Made by a program: the position numbers and the translations under genes
The notes under the pieces: generated by a model
Seen by the model: only the letters and a program-made list of their open reading frames with translations
The model's database searches: none
Told to the model about the DNA's origin: nothing
Shown: positions 42,706-55,051 of the stretch, piece after piece
Numbering within the stretch: the stretch's first letter is position 1
How the letters are laid out: every line of letters begins with the position of its first letter
Assembly (NCBI GenBank): GCA_905221605.1
Contig: CAJNDS010002477.1
Coordinates: forward strand, 124,001-188,000
Source: Symbiodinium natans
Taxonomy: Eukaryota > Sar > Dinophyceae > Suessiales > Symbiodiniaceae
DNA length: 64,000 nt
Direction: 5' to 3'

Positions 42706-43513
42706 GTATTGAAATATTGACTGTATTATCTCTGTTCCTGTTTGTACTGTGTGTGTTTCTGTGCCTTCGTCGCGGAATCGTCTTAGATAATGTCGCTGCG
42801 GCGTACACGCATAATCATCCCGACATCTAGCCGAACAGCATTTTCCCGCGAAGGCGCCGTGGAGGCTATGGCCGCCACGCCGGTGGCGACGGCCAAAATG
42901 GACTTCTGGCCTTGACAACGACATGCAGCAGGTTTCGGGATCTCAAGGTTTGAATGGCTGTACGTGTCCTTCGCCGCATGATGGGGAGGGGCATAAGAAG
43001 AGACTTGCCTATGGATTTCGGGAGTCTTCACGGCCTGGAATCAACATCTCTTCTACCATCACCACACGACCAGGCTCGTTTGCTGTATGATGTTCACAAA
43101 CCTCAAAAACGCCAAAGTTTGAAACCATGCTTTGCCTTTGACGGCAAGAGAAGGGCACACGTGCACCACTGAGGAGCTAGCTGCCGGCCATCGCGGTTTG
43201 TGCAAAGCTACAATTAAAACTGGTGCCGAGACTGCACAGAAGCACCTTGAGAAAATCTTCGGATGCCGGGGTTGCCAGCTGCTAAGCGTGCTAGACGTGG
43301 CAAGCACGGCAAGTAGGAAACGTGCCATGCACGTTTTTTTGGCTTTGTTGAGGTGACAAATCATTCGTAACATCTTTGCCGTCTTGTCTGGCTAGGTGAG
43401 GACTTCCATTTTGGCCACTCCTTGCGGAAATCTCACGTGCCATGAAACTTCAACAATCAACCGTGGTCAAACACGCGGCACTTGCTGCGCTACCAACACC
43501 AGAAATGCGTGAC

Positions 43514-45223
43514 TTGCTTGGTCGTGGTGCTTTTTGCTAGGGCCACGCACGCGGTCTTGATGTTTGGTGACATGAGCTGCTCCAACACGTTCTCAGGACG
43601 CTCAGAAAGAAGTTTGTGGAGGCTTTGTCTTCCAACCTCAGGGCACTCCATACAGCCAAACGGCTCCCCCTTCATGGCTATGAAAAGCTCATGATTGCAT
43701 TGCAACAATGCTCAACCACGGCTGGCTTCTTTCTCCGGCGAGCGGTATGTCAGACTGATAGGCAGTGTAATGCCTACGGGTTTTTCGTGTTAGGAGTTAC
43801 GTACTGTGCCAGCTGTAACGACTCTTGTGTGGTGGTTACCAGCAGCACTTCATCAACTATTCGGCGAAATTAAAAAATACCTCCACAAAATCCATCGGAG
43901 CTTCTCGGGCGACTTGCTTACCGAAGCAAGCCCGTGTGGACATGTGTGGACTCTTCTAAGCAAACAAACGCAAAACTATCCGGTCGCGAATGATGCAATG
44001 GCAAAGGTAAACAAAATTGTTTGGCAATCACCGCAAAGACCTTGCCTGCAGCTTTCAAAACTTGCTCCAAGTACTGTACACTAGACAATCATGCTATCAA
44101 ATGAATTCCCGATCCTTCACACATATGGCTCAGGTGGAATTGGCTTCTGCCTCAGTGGCATGGTACTGAGCGCAATCAAAGCGAAACCAGAAGCGATGCG
44201 CATGCACCGCGGTGTAGGCATAGCCAAAGAGCATCGCGGCACGCAGCACGGCAAACAGCGGAGCTTGCTCCACAAATGCCGTGTAGATACGCCACGAAAG
44301 GGCAGCCATGTTGAGTATCTTGACAGGAACCATAGCGTGCTGCCAGCGCACTGCTTCTTGCATTCTTGGGACTTCCTGTGTGTAGTACACACGAGACGAC
44401 ATGTGGTTGGCAATGCTCTGCAGTCCAACGCCCACCCCCAACCAGACAACTTGCCACTGGCCTGTTGCACCAAAGTCTCCGAACTGCACCAGAAGTAAGA
44501 GAACACCCATGTGGTGATACCACAGGTCAAATGGTAGCGCAGGCCAACGACCTCGGAATCAACCAGCCCTAGGTCCTGGGCCCTTGGGATCTTTTGGGGA
44601 AATGTCACACCAGAAAATGGACTCTGAAAAATCAAGTGGCCAATCCAGTCGATCAGGTCTGCAGCACCGGCGATGATCAAACATGTGCACACCCAGAAGT
44701 GGCTGAAATCAAAGCCTGCCACAACCAAGGCACCCAGAACAATCACCCCGCTGAGAAGGATCGGAGAAGTCCAAAAACGCAGCTCACTGCCCACCACGGT
44801 CCTTTGGTGCCGCTCTGAGAGATGCTCCCAAAAAGGTTTTCTGTGTGCCTTCGCTTCTATACGCACACGGGCGATGTTCAGAATACTGCACAAAACGATG
44901 GCATAGGTGAGGCGCATGCTGATGAGAAAGTCCGCAATTCGGTTGGCCCACAGCTCAACGTCTGTGGTTTCCTCCATCGCATCCATGACGCAAATCCGAA
45001 ATATGCCGTCTACAACCTGGCCCCAACTGGTGGTTTTGAGCTGCTGCAAAGGGCACAAAGGTAAGAGTCGGCTCCACAACAGCCTGATGCTTCCATTGAT
45101 ACGCGTACTTCTGCTCGAATGGTTGTTGTATTGGTTTTGTGCTGGAGAGTGGTCAATGCAATCGATTCGTGCAAAGAGGGCTAAAATAGTGAATCCGATC
45201 GTTTTGGGGATAAACTCGCCCAG
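43514..45223 (-). CDS. Array copy 2: multi-pass membrane protein gene, intact frame
   Basis: Same exon structure as copy 1: 45223-44552, a 68-nt intron, then 44483 to a GTACCA donor near 44160, small exons, and a last recognised exon at 43687-43514 reading LFIAMKGEPFGCMECPEVGR, then SLHKLLSERPENVLEQLMSP and KTACVALAKSTTTKQ, ending at GTCACG. It lacks about 75-80 nt after CAYHAT compared with copy 1. This loss lies downstream of the GTACCA donor and is therefore probably intronic. The last exon is also partly protein-like on the plus strand. Confidence 0.7.
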
Positions 45224-46310
45224 CTCCGAGTAAGCAATGTAGTTTCAGACATGTCTGCCATGTGTACCACTGGTGTACAAAGCATTTCAGTGGATATGTA
45301 TGAAAGCGAACAGTTGCCCAGGTATAAACTGGCGCACGCCATATCAACCGTCGGACACCGAGGACCAACATGCTAAGCTATAGCTTGTGCCCTTGTGCCA
45401 TTGATCGATCGACCGATCTTTCCATCTATCGACTGGGCTGCCACCAGTTTGCTGCATCCCAGTGGTAGTGCACTGCGCACGAAGCTGCACACACACACAC
45501 ATGTATTGAAATATTGACTGTATTATCTCTGTTCCTGTTTGTACTGTGTGTGTTTCTGTGCCTTCGTCGCGGAATCGTCTTAGATAATGTCGCTGCGGCG
45601 TACACGCATAATCATCCCGACATCTAGCCGAACAGCATTTTCCCGCGAAGGCGCCGTGGAGGCTATGGCCGCCACGCCGGTGGCGACGGCCAAAATGGAC
45701 TTCTGGCCTTGACAACGACATGCAGCAGGTTTCGGGATCTCAAGGTTTGAATGGCTGTACGTGTCCTTCGCCGCATGATGGGGAGCGGCATAAGAAGAGA
45801 CTTGCCTATGGATTTCGGGAGTCTTCACGGCCTGGAATCAACATCTCTTCTACCATCACCACACGACCAGGCTCGTTTGCTGTATGATGTTCACAAACCT
45901 CAAAAACGCCAAAGTTTGAAACCATGCTTTGCCTTTGACGGCAAGAGAAGGGCACACGTGCACCACTGAGGAGCTAGCTGCCGGCCATCGCGGTTTGTGC
46001 AAAGCTACAATTAAAACTGGTGCCGAGACTGCACAGAAGCACCTTGAGAAAATCTTCGGATGCCGGGGTTGCCAGCTGCTAAGCGTGCTAGACGTGGCAA
46101 GCACGGCAAGTAGGAAACGTGCCATGCACGTTTTTTTGGCTTTGTTGAGGTGACAAATCATTCGTAACATCTTTGCCGTCTTGTCTGGCTAGGTGAGGAC
46201 TTCCATTTTGGCCACTCCTTGCGGAAATCTCACGTGCCATGAAACTTCAACAATCAACCGTGGTCAAACACGCGGCACTTGCTGCGCTACCAACACCAGA
46301 AATGCGTGAC

Positions 46311-48084
46311 TTGCTTGGTCGTGGTGCTTTTTGCTAGGGCCATGCACGCGGTCTTGATGTTTGGTGACATGAGCTGCTCCAACACGTTCTCAGGACGCTC
46401 AGAAAGAAGTTTGTGGAGGCTTTGTCTTCCAACCTCAGGGCACTCCATACAGCCAAACGGCTCCCCCTTCATGGCTATGAAAAGCTCATGATTGCATTGC
46501 AACAATGCTCAACCACGGCTGGCTTCTTTCTCCGGCGAGCGGTATGTCAGACTGATAGGCAGTGTAATGCCTACGGGTTTTTCGTGTTAGGAGTTACGTA
46601 CTGTGCCAGCTGTAACGACTCTTGTGTGGTGGTTACCAGCAGCACTTCATCAACTATTCGGCGAAATTAAAAAATACCTCCACAAAATCCATCGGAGCTT
46701 CTCGGGCGACTTGCTTACCGAAGCAAGCCCGTGTGGACATGTGTGGACTCTTCTAAGCAAACAAACGCAAAACTATCCGGTCGCGAATGATGCAATGGCA
46801 AAGGTAAACAAAATTGTTTGGCAATCACCGCAAAGACCTTGCCTGCAGCTTTCAAAACTTGCTCCAAGTACTGTACACTAGACAATCATGCTATCAAATG
46901 AATTCCCGATCCTTCACACATATGGCTCAGGTGGAATTGGCTTCTGCCTCAGGGAACAGTCCGGGTACGGCCCAGGACCAGGACCGGTGGCCCTTGGAAC
47001 CATACAGCTTGATGAGTGGCATGGTACTGAGCGCAATCAAAGCGAAACCAGAAGCGATGCGCATGCACCGCGGTGTAGGCATAGCCAAAGAGCATCGCGG
47101 CACGCAGCACGGCAAACAGCGGAGCTTGCTCCACAAATGCCGTGTAGATACGCCACGAAAGGGCAGCCATGTTGAGTATCTTGACAGGAACCATAGCGTG
47201 CTGCCAGCGCACTGCTTCTTGCATTCTTGGGACTTCCTGTGTGTAGTACACACGAGACGACATGTGGTTGGCAATGCTCTGCAGTCCAACGCCCACCCCC
47301 AACCAGACAACTTGCCACTGGCCTGTTGCACCAAAGTCTCCGAACTGCACCAGAAGTAAGAGAACACCCATGTGGTGATACCACAGGTCAAATGGTAGCG
47401 CAGGCCAACGACCTCGGAATCAACCAGCCCTAGGTCCTGGGCCCTTGGGATCTTTTGGGGAAATGTCACACCAGAAAATGGACTCTGAAAAATCAAGTGG
47501 CCAATCCAGTCGATCAGGTCTGCAGCACCGGCGATGATCAAACATGTGCACACCCAGAAGTGGCTGAAATCAAAGCCTGCCACAACCAAGGCACCCAGAA
47601 CAATCACCCCGCTGAGAAGGATCGGAGAAGTCCAAAAACGCAGCTCACTGCCCACCACGGTCCTTTGGTGCCGCTCTGAGAGATGCTCCCAAAAAGGTTT
47701 TCTGTGTGCCTTCGCTTCTATACGCACACGGGCGATGTTCAGAATACTGCACAAAACGATGGCATAGGTGAGGCGCATGCTGATGAGAAAGTCCGCAATT
47801 CGGTTGGCCCACAGCTCAACGTCTGTGGTTTCCTCCATCGCATCCATGACGCAAATCCGAAATATGCCGTCTACAACCTGGCCCCAACTGGTGGTTTTGA
47901 GCTGCTGCAAAGGGCACAAAGGTAAGAGTCGGCTCCACAACAGCCTGATGCTTCCATTGATACGCGTACTTCTGCTCGAATGGTTGTTGTATTGGTTTTG
48001 TGCTGGAGAGTGGTCAATGCAATCGATTCGTGCAAAGAGGGCTAAAATAGTGAATCCGATCGTTTTGGGGATAAACTCGCCCAG
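46311..48084 (-). CDS. Array copy 3: multi-pass membrane protein gene, intact frame
   Basis: Exons 48084-47413 and from 47344, with the same 68-nt intron, small exons and the LFIAMKGEPF exon at 46484-46311. Relative to copy 1 it lacks about 15 nt in the intron after the GTACCA donor. Coding differences are few (for example T/M in the last exon, TACVAL against TACMAL). Function is unknown. Four or more membrane spans are suggested by the hydrophobic stretches. Confidence 0.7.
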
Positions 48085-49160
48085 CTCCGAGTAAGCAATG
48101 TAGTTTCAGACATGTCTGCCATGTGTACCACTGGTGTACAAAGCATTTCAGTGGATATGTATGAAAGCGAACAGTTGCCCAGGTATAAACTGGCGCACGC
48201 CATATCAACCGTTGGACACCGAGGACCAACATGCTAAGCTATAGCTTGTGCCCTTGTGCCATTGATCGCTCGACCGATCTTTCCATCTATCGAAAGGGCT
48301 GCCACCAGTGACATTTTGCTGCATCCCAGTGGTAGTGCACCGCGCACGAAGCTGCGCACACACACACACACACACCTACATGTATTGAAATATTGACTGT
48401 ATTATCTCTGTTCCTGTTTGTACTGTGTGTGTTTCTGTGCCTTCGTCGCGGAATCGTCTTAGATAATGTCGCTGCGGCGTACACGCATAATCATCCCGAC
48501 ATCTAGCCGAACAGCATTTTCCCGCGAAGGCGCCGTGGAGGCTATGGCCGCCACGCCGGTGGCGACGGCCAAAATGGACTTCTGGCCTTGACAACGACAT
48601 GCAGCAGGTTTCGGGATCTCAAGGTTTGAATGGCTGTACGTGTCCTTCGCCGCATGATGGGGAGCGGCATAAGAAGAGACTTGCCTATGGATTTCGGGAG
48701 TCTTCACGGCCTGGAATCAACATCTCTTCTACCATCCCCACACGACCAGGCCCGTTTGCTGTATGATGTTCACAAACCTCAAAAACGCCAAAGTTTGAAA
48801 CCATGCTTGGCTTTGACGGCAAGAGAAGGGCACACGTGCACCACTGAGGAGCTAGCTGCCGGCCATCGCGGTTTGTGCAAAGCTACAACTAAAAGCGGTG
48901 CCGAGACTACACAGAAGCACCTTGAGAAAATCTTCGGATGCCGGGGTTGCCAGTTGCTAAGCGTGCTAGACGTGGCAAGCACGGCAAGTAGGAAACGTGC
49001 CATGCACGTTCTTTTGGTTTTGGTTTTGTTGAGGTGACAAATCATTCGTAACATCTTTGCCGTCTTGTCTGGTTAGGTGAGGACTTCCATTTTGGCCACT
49101 CCTTGCGGAAATCTCACGTGCCATGAAACTTCAACAATCAAGCGTGGTCAAACACGCGGC

Positions 49161-49392
49161 CCTCCTCCATCCAGCCCAGGCCACCTCCAGCCCCTCCTCC
49201 ATGCCCCCTCCATCCAGACATGCCAAACATACTTACTAACCCAAGCCCTGGACCCTACCCCCTACATTTGGGGTGTTGGGGTGTAGGGTTTACACAGGGT
49301 GAACAAGGAGGCGCATGAGAGAGCCAGCTGCGAGTGGTCTCTGTTTTTTGCCACACAGGCCAGAGTCAGTTGACTGTCACTGCGCTTGAACC
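49161..49392. other. CCTCC-rich junction sequence, no gene
   Basis: Begins directly where the array breaks off, with repeated CCTCC, CATCCAG and CCTCCAT words, then a short inverted telomere-like GTGTAGGGTTTA. No gene is seen. Confidence 0.5.
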
Positions 49393-49899
49393 TTGACGTG
49401 CTATGCAGGGTCGTGTAGTCGGCCTGACTGCCTTCATACACTCAGGTCTGAATTAATTGCGGAGCCGGATCGCACGGGTGGCGTGCTACCTGGCACCTCA
49501 CTCCAGGTTCATGCCTCCAACTTCCAGGTGGTCTTGCTGAGCTCCTCAGGCGGTGAAATTCACAAAATTCTGCTCTCAAGCTTAAGGGACAAGATGAGCC
49601 GACATGACCCAAGGATGCTCCCAAAACAATGCTGTCCTTCGGGCTTCGGCTGGCGCGTCATGCGCATCATGTTCCTGGAAAATGCTGGAAGGGCACCAAA
49701 CCACCAAACCCTTCGCCCTGTCTATGGCAGCCGCGAGCCCATCTGTATACACCTGAACTTTACCACAGTGCCACCAAAAGTCCCGCCGGCACTCACCAAC
49801 ACTGCGAAGGGTAGAACCTCATCGAGCAGCAGCGTGTCTAGACGAGCTGCTGAAACTCTTCGCCAGAGTGCAGCTAGCCAAGAAGACACAAACTCATGA
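49393..49899 (+). CDS. Candidate ORF of 168 codons, strand uncertain
   Basis: The plus frame reads LHTLRSELIAEPDRTGGVLP and NFQVVLLSSSGGEIHKILLS and ends Ser-rich (TAKGRTSSSSSVSRRAAETL). It lacks an ATG at its beginning. On the minus strand the same DNA near 49896-49797 reads HEFVSSWLAALWRRVSAARL followed by a textbook GTGAGT donor, so a minus-strand exon is an equal alternative. Confidence 0.35.
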   Translation: MTCYAGSCSRPDCLHTLRSELIAEPDRTGGVLPGTSLQVHASNFQVVLLSSSGGEIHKILLSSLRDKMSRHDPRMLPKQCCPSGFGWRVMRIMFLENAGRAPNHQTLRPVYGSREPICIHLNFTTVPPKVPPALTNTAKGRTSSSSSVSRRAAETLRQSAASQEDTNS

Positions 49900-50604
49900 C
49901 CAACGCTGCAGCTCGTGAACCTCTCCGGCCGCCTAAACACATCTAAACCCAAGAGGCTCTAAAGACCCCGAAGCCGTGCAGTGAGCCAACGGGATTCCGG
50001 CCAAGCGTAGCCCACGACATATCGGCCTGTAAAATTCACTGCATCTCTAAGTGGTTTTCGTTGAGGATGGAGGGTGTGTGCGAAGGCTTCAGCGAAGTGC
50101 AGTTGCAGTCTGATCGCCGACTTGCGTGGTGGCCTGGATTCCAGGCTGTTTGCCGCTGAGCAGGACGTGCCTCACACCAGCTGGTTGTAGGGGTTTATAA
50201 GGTTTCGGGGTTGTGGGCTGCATGGACAAGACTGCCATCAACTTGACCTTCTCGATCTTTGCTGGACATGGGATGCAGAGGCACTTCATGCTACTGGTAG
50301 ACAGGCATGTGTTGCCTTGGCCCTACTCTTGCCTATAGAGATCCCTAAAGCTCAAAAGCCTCAAACCCGTTGTGAGCTCAGCCACACTGGAGAAGCAGCA
50401 GCACAACCAGCAGCAGGTCGGAGCCTGGCGCTGTGTTGAGCGCAAGCCTAATGCAACTTTAATAAAACCCGTCAACCTATAAACGCTAAGCCTGTACTTC
50501 AACCTCAAAACTTAAACCCCAACAACCTCAACCCCCAAACCCACCACGCCACAGAAGGGAACAAAGGAAGGTGGGGGGGTGGGGGGGCGGGGGGGAGGGT
50601 GCAG

Positions 50605-50746
50605 CTCAGCGCACCATGTTTCGAGCAGGTGAACTTGCTGCTCCTGGAAGCTGCCACTCGCACAGCCTTGGCGGAAAGAAGTGTTGCCAGAACATCTGAC
50701 TGGAACGAAGTGACTGTGGTCGTTTTTTGCGCATGGCCATGGCAAG
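50605..50746 (+). CDS. Candidate exon, function unknown
   Basis: Bounded by the acceptor GGGTGCAG and the donor CAAG|GTAAGC. It reads PCFEQVNLLLLEAATRTALA then ERSVARTSDWNEVTVVVFCA. Composition is convincing, but no family is recognised and no partner exons were found. The G-rich run just upstream (50571-50600) is unusual for a branch and pyrimidine tract. Confidence 0.4.
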
Positions 50747-50959
50747 GTAAGCTTCTTCTGACTGCAACCCTCACTGTCGTGGCGTCGGGTAGTGCTTATT
50801 CCTTGTTCGCAGCATTCATTGGTTGTTGACGTAAAGAAAGGCCGTAAGCCACAAGCGAGAACAAGCAAAGCTCTTCTGGTCTCGGTCGGTTGCGCATTCC
50901 CTTCACCCAACAAGAACTGCGCCGCCCTAGCATTCAGCAGCCACCAACACGTTAACACA

Positions 50960-53129
50960 CTTCACCATACCTCACCCGAACGCAGAATGCCTCCCAAACC
51001 CGAAAAAGCTAGACCCAGCTCAATAACAGAGCTAAGCCAGCTAAGCGTCGAGCTATGTCCAGGCCTGTCATTAGGGCAGCCAGCACCGTTACTGCATCAA
51101 CCTGGGTATGGCTTTCGGGATTTGTTTCTTCAGATGTTCAGGATTTAACGCGAGCAGCTGCCAACAGCAGCTCAGTAGCCCATTGTTCGACGGGCTGCCA
51201 GCAAAAAAAGCCACTAAGTTTCTCTTCCAGAAACCCTACTGAAGATAGTGCACTTGATGCTGGGATAGGACCAGTAGGAAAGTGAACCCAAACATGCACC
51301 AGGATATAACCACAAACAATCCGCCAAGTACCCTCTGAATATCCGGTGTTTCTGAAGCTTGCTTGCTCTTGCACAACACTCTCTGATCCAGCGATCAGGT
51401 CATGTGAAAGCAGACCTTGGAGTCTGAGCCTGGAAGCTGTGAACAGAAACAGCAGACATACCTTCAGCCCTTAGAGTCCCCATGGTGAAGTTCTTAGAGC
51501 CGCAATGGCAAGTATCCTACTTGTACGTTGCTTGTGCTACGCCACAGCTGATCTCCCATGCCTCAACAGGATGCTGATGCTACCTGCTGCTACTGCCCAA
51601 GCTGACGCTCGGGCCGAAGCTCATGCTGCCTGCAACCATACTGCAGAGCCCTGACGAAAGGCGTCTAGCACCAAGGGCCATACAGCCCTGTCAATCTCTG
51701 AAGCAGCTTATAAGCCTTCAGGGCACCCTGCCAGGGACGTACCAGGTGCCATGTAGATGGCGGCCAGTGCGACGACCTCCCCACGGATAAGGGTTCGAAG
51801 AGCGACATTTGACGAACTCGGGGTTTCCGAAATTAGGGGTACCTTGTCGGGGTCCTTATGATCAGGGAATCCTGCTATTTGGGGGTCTGTGCTAGGGTTC
51901 CCTTCTTATCGTACACCCCCAATTCGTGTCAGATAAAGTTCGGGCCGGGGCTGTCGCTGCCCCAATCTCGTCTTACACCATGGCGGCTCCCGGGCTAAGT
52001 GGCCCACAAGCTGTGCAGCACCCCTTACACTTGTTATAAAATATGGGGCTGTTTACACTACTATAACTACTATCTTAAGACTAGTCATTTTTTCAGTAGT
52101 CGAAAGACGAATAATTATCAAATTTCCAATCACTTTCTTATTCCCATGAATTTACATGTCTTTCACTCATTTCGCGGGCATTGAGAGAAAACCTTAGGCC
52201 CTTCTGAATGTACCAAATTATACCCCCAACACTGTAATAAATAGGGGGTGCTAAAGGGGCCTTGCAAGTATGCTTTAGAAATAGCCCCTTTAAAGACACC
52301 ACAAGCTAGGAAAATTTGTCCCGCACCCGGCAGGGCTTGTCAGGATCTTGTCAGGGTTAGGGTTTGGGGCACCCCTTAACCCGAACCCTGAAACCCGAAT
52401 GTAGCATCTGCTGCCCCCTGAAAGTTTCGCGAAGGTTTCGGGCATGGTCGGCAACTCACCTACATCTCAGGCCCATCCAGGAGACTCCAACAAACCCCGT
52501 GCACGGAGAGGCTCTCGGACCTTTGCTGCGATGAGGCCGCCAAGGTATGGAGCCTGAACGACCGAACTGCGCAAGGTTGGTGTTCAGGCTCAGAGGGCTT
52601 AAAGATATATATATATACACACATACATATACATGTCATGAATATATATATATATATATATATTCAACCCGCAGTCGATTTGGAAGCTGGGGGACGTGCC
52701 CCGAGACGAAGCACCGCCTTTGCGAAGTTCTGCATGGCTCTCAACTACAGACATAGCTGAAGAGCTCAGGAAGACGACTGCGAAGGGGGGGGGCTTTAGA
52801 TGGCTTTAGGCGGTAGGGCTCCTGGCTCAGTAGCTGAGGAAGTGTTGCCGCGAACCATCACCTGCTTCGCATTGCCACAGCAGCATAATGACTTGAGTAC
52901 TTGAGCAAATGGTGGGGGAACACGGGATTCAGAATATGGCTGCAGTGCACGTAAGCTGATGCCGGGATTCATGGTGTGCAGCCGCTGCAATAATCGACAA
53001 GATGCGAAGTATTGCGATCGTCCTGTCATTTAATGTCTACCACATGTGGCATCAATGCCTTTGCACGCCTTTGTTGCTCAGCCATCTGCTGAGCTACGGC
53101 ACATGGATTGTGAGAGCTGGGCTGGCATC
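50960..53129. other. No gene recognised; AT-rich patch 51.99-52.27 kb
   Basis: At about 52020-52270 the base composition turns AT-rich (TTATAAAATATGG, CAAATTTCCAATC) before returning to normal. A TA/TATATA microsatellite lies at 52600-52665. A telomere-like GTCAGGGTTAGGGTTTGG is at about 52357. No coding segment can be supported. Confidence 0.4.
52600..52665. repeat. TA/CATA microsatellite
   Basis: ATATATATATACACACATAC followed by ATATACATGTCATGA and a second AT run of about 24 bases. Confidence 0.9.
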
Positions 53130-53153
53130 TTGGTTTAGGGTTTAGGGTTTAGG
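53130..53153. repeat. Interstitial TTTAGGG repeat, G-rich strand on plus
   Basis: Three to four perfect GGTTTAG units. The orientation is opposite to the tract at base 1. Confidence 0.9.
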
Positions 53154-53714
53154 GCTACTTATACTTCTTTGCTTGGCAGGCTTGACCCAAGCATCTATCA
53201 TGCATTGAGACGACTCGCGCCAGCTCACCCAGTGACACGAGTTGGGTAGTGCACCGCGCACATCTGCTGAACAACGTGGTACTGAGAAAGCAATCCTCTT
53301 GAAGCAATGTTGCAAAGTATCGCACTCATGAGGCATCATCAGACAGCACGGATGCATACTGCATACTGTGAGTCGACGACGTGGACTTTTCGCTTTGTAC
53401 AACCCCGTCGCAGCTCTGGCAGCCCGCGCAGCTCATTCCTCGACAGCACCATTGGCCAGCTCCTGCAGAGCACTCACTGTCACCCTTTCAAGCAGCCCAA
53501 AAGATGGATACCTTCCATGTAGCTGAAGGCTCGCATCGCACAAAAAAGGGCTAAGTCTGGGACCTCTGGCAGCTTTCTCTTCCTTGCGGTGGGTGTTGAC
53601 GCCTTGCTGTCTGTACTCAAGGTTCGATTGTGGTCTAACCCATGCCGCAAACATAAAAAGCCTGAGTCGTAAGTCCCTCCAGCAGGCTCCAAGCTTAAAA
53701 CCTTCAAACCCATG

Positions 53715-53762
53715 AAGCGCCCCTAAACCCCTCAACCCTAAAACCCTAAAACCCTAAACCCG
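53715..53762. repeat. Interstitial CCCTAAA(A) repeat
   Basis: Four to five CCCTAAA or CCCTAAAA units with degenerate flanks (CCCCTAAACCCCTC). Confidence 0.9.
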
Positions 53763-54083
53763 GAACTCAACCCGACAACTGGCACTGAGAGGCTGAGTGC
53801 CACAGCCGCTCCTGAGTTCTGCACTGGCGCCTGGCTTTCAGTACCATCCTGAGAACACCCCGAGGCACGTCAGGTGTTGCTGAGTCTTTCTTGCTCGTCT
53901 TGACGGGTTGTTGCTTGGGGTTCAGGGTTTACTCAGGGGAAGCAACATTCATCATGATTTATGGTGGGCTTGGGGTTTTTTTCAGGTTCACGGCTTAAGT
54001 CTGACATTGATGTCCGCATTCCGACAGCACTGCTGGACACATCCGACCGAAGGCGGCATGTAATCCAGACCCTGAACCCTGCA

Positions 54084-54135
54084 AGGCCCTAAACCCTAAA
54101 CCCTAAGCCCTAAGCCCTAAGCCCTAAACCCTAGA
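54084..54135. repeat. Interstitial CCCTAAA/CCCTAAG repeat
   Basis: Seven units mixing CCCTAAA and CCCTAAG. A shorter copy (AACCCTAAACCCTA) is at about 54539. Confidence 0.9.
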
Positions 54136-54159
54136 CCTCCTGAACCCTGGATGCTCCGT

Positions 54160-55050
54160 GGCGGGCCTCCTTGGGAGCTTCGGTCAGGGTGTCACCCTGG
54201 AGGGTCGCCACGCCTCGTGGAGCTTGCAGCTTCTAAGACAATTCGGCAGAGCACTTCTAGCATCGCAATCTGGCTTTCACATGCGCATACACTCAAAGCG
54301 TCTTCAAGCTAGGATACCTTGTGGTTGGGGATGCTACACAATACACATCTCTTATGTCTTACCCCCAAACCGATGGAAAATGGTGATCTCAAATCAGGTG
54401 ACTAGCAACAAGATTTCAAACCACCAAAAAACAATTTGCTAATCAAACAGTTCGTTCGTCTGCAACTGCAGCAATAACAGATCGCATCGGGCGTCCATGG
54501 TTGCGCAACAGCAGGGACATGCTAGCGCCGCCTTGAACAAACCCTAAACCCTACGCCACAACTCAGTAACCACCAAATCCTGTCTTTCTTTCTGTGCCTT
54601 CCGAGTCTGGAGGCAGTGTGGCTGCAGCAGAGATGGCTGCTGCCGTTGTGGTCTCTGTGGCCCTGCCCTGGCAAGTCAGTGTGCACATGCAAAAAACTTC
54701 GCGCATGCTGTACTTCGGCAGCTATATATCGCACTGGGGGTTCACAACCTAGGGTTTGGAGGGTTGGAAAGACTGTACCACTCTCTTGCTGACTTCTACA
54801 CTGGCATCCCACCTCCAGCTTCACAAAAACAAGAAGCCGAATTGCCAAATGATGTACTGTTCACGGCTTTTGACAGCATCGCTATTTCAAGAAGCCACCC
54901 CGGACAAACAGCACAAGTGACCCTCTAGCTTCAGACCCTGACCAAATCGAGTGCCAGCATTTGGTGGGAGCGATCTGTCTGCTTTCACATGACGACAAGG
55001 CCAGCAATGACCTGCCTATATCCCAAACTTCACGAAGAAGTATCATCGCC
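54160..55050. other. No gene recognised
   Basis: Short frames on both strands without protein-like character or clear splice borders. Confidence 0.4.
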
Positions 55051-55051
55051 C

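Larger units (their letters stand above)
40301..49160. repeat. Tandem array of a 2.8-2.9 kb gene unit, three full copies and one partial
   Basis: Units start at the matching sequence TGCACC(A/G)CTGAGGAGCT at about 40301, 43162, 45959 and 48837, giving lengths of about 2861, 2797 and 2878. The fourth copy stops at 49160, where it breaks into unrelated CCTCC-rich DNA. Copies are nearly identical: a few substitutions, a CA-microsatellite length change near 42690/45490/48358, and indels of 15 to about 80 nt. Tandem arrays of nearly identical genes are common in dinoflagellates. Confidence 0.95.

Noticed and set aside
43400-43440. CCATTTTGGC upstream of an ATG (plus strand) resembling the dinoflagellate spliced leader, also similar 10-11 base matches near 30890, 32175 and 36998
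   Set aside because: Only 10-11 of 22 bases match, without the AG end in place. By length one or two such matches are expected by chance in 128 kb of strand, and the array multiplies one of them.
51460-51530. GGTGAAGTTCTTAGAGCCGC, similar to part of small-subunit rRNA
   Set aside because: The resemblance to the conserved GGTGAAATTCTTAGA stops after about 15 bases with a mismatch, and the neighbouring conserved rRNA segments are absent.
51780-51800. GGTTCGAAGAG, a partial tRNA B box
   Set aside because: It lacks the conserved CC end and no A box or acceptor stem pairing is found around it.
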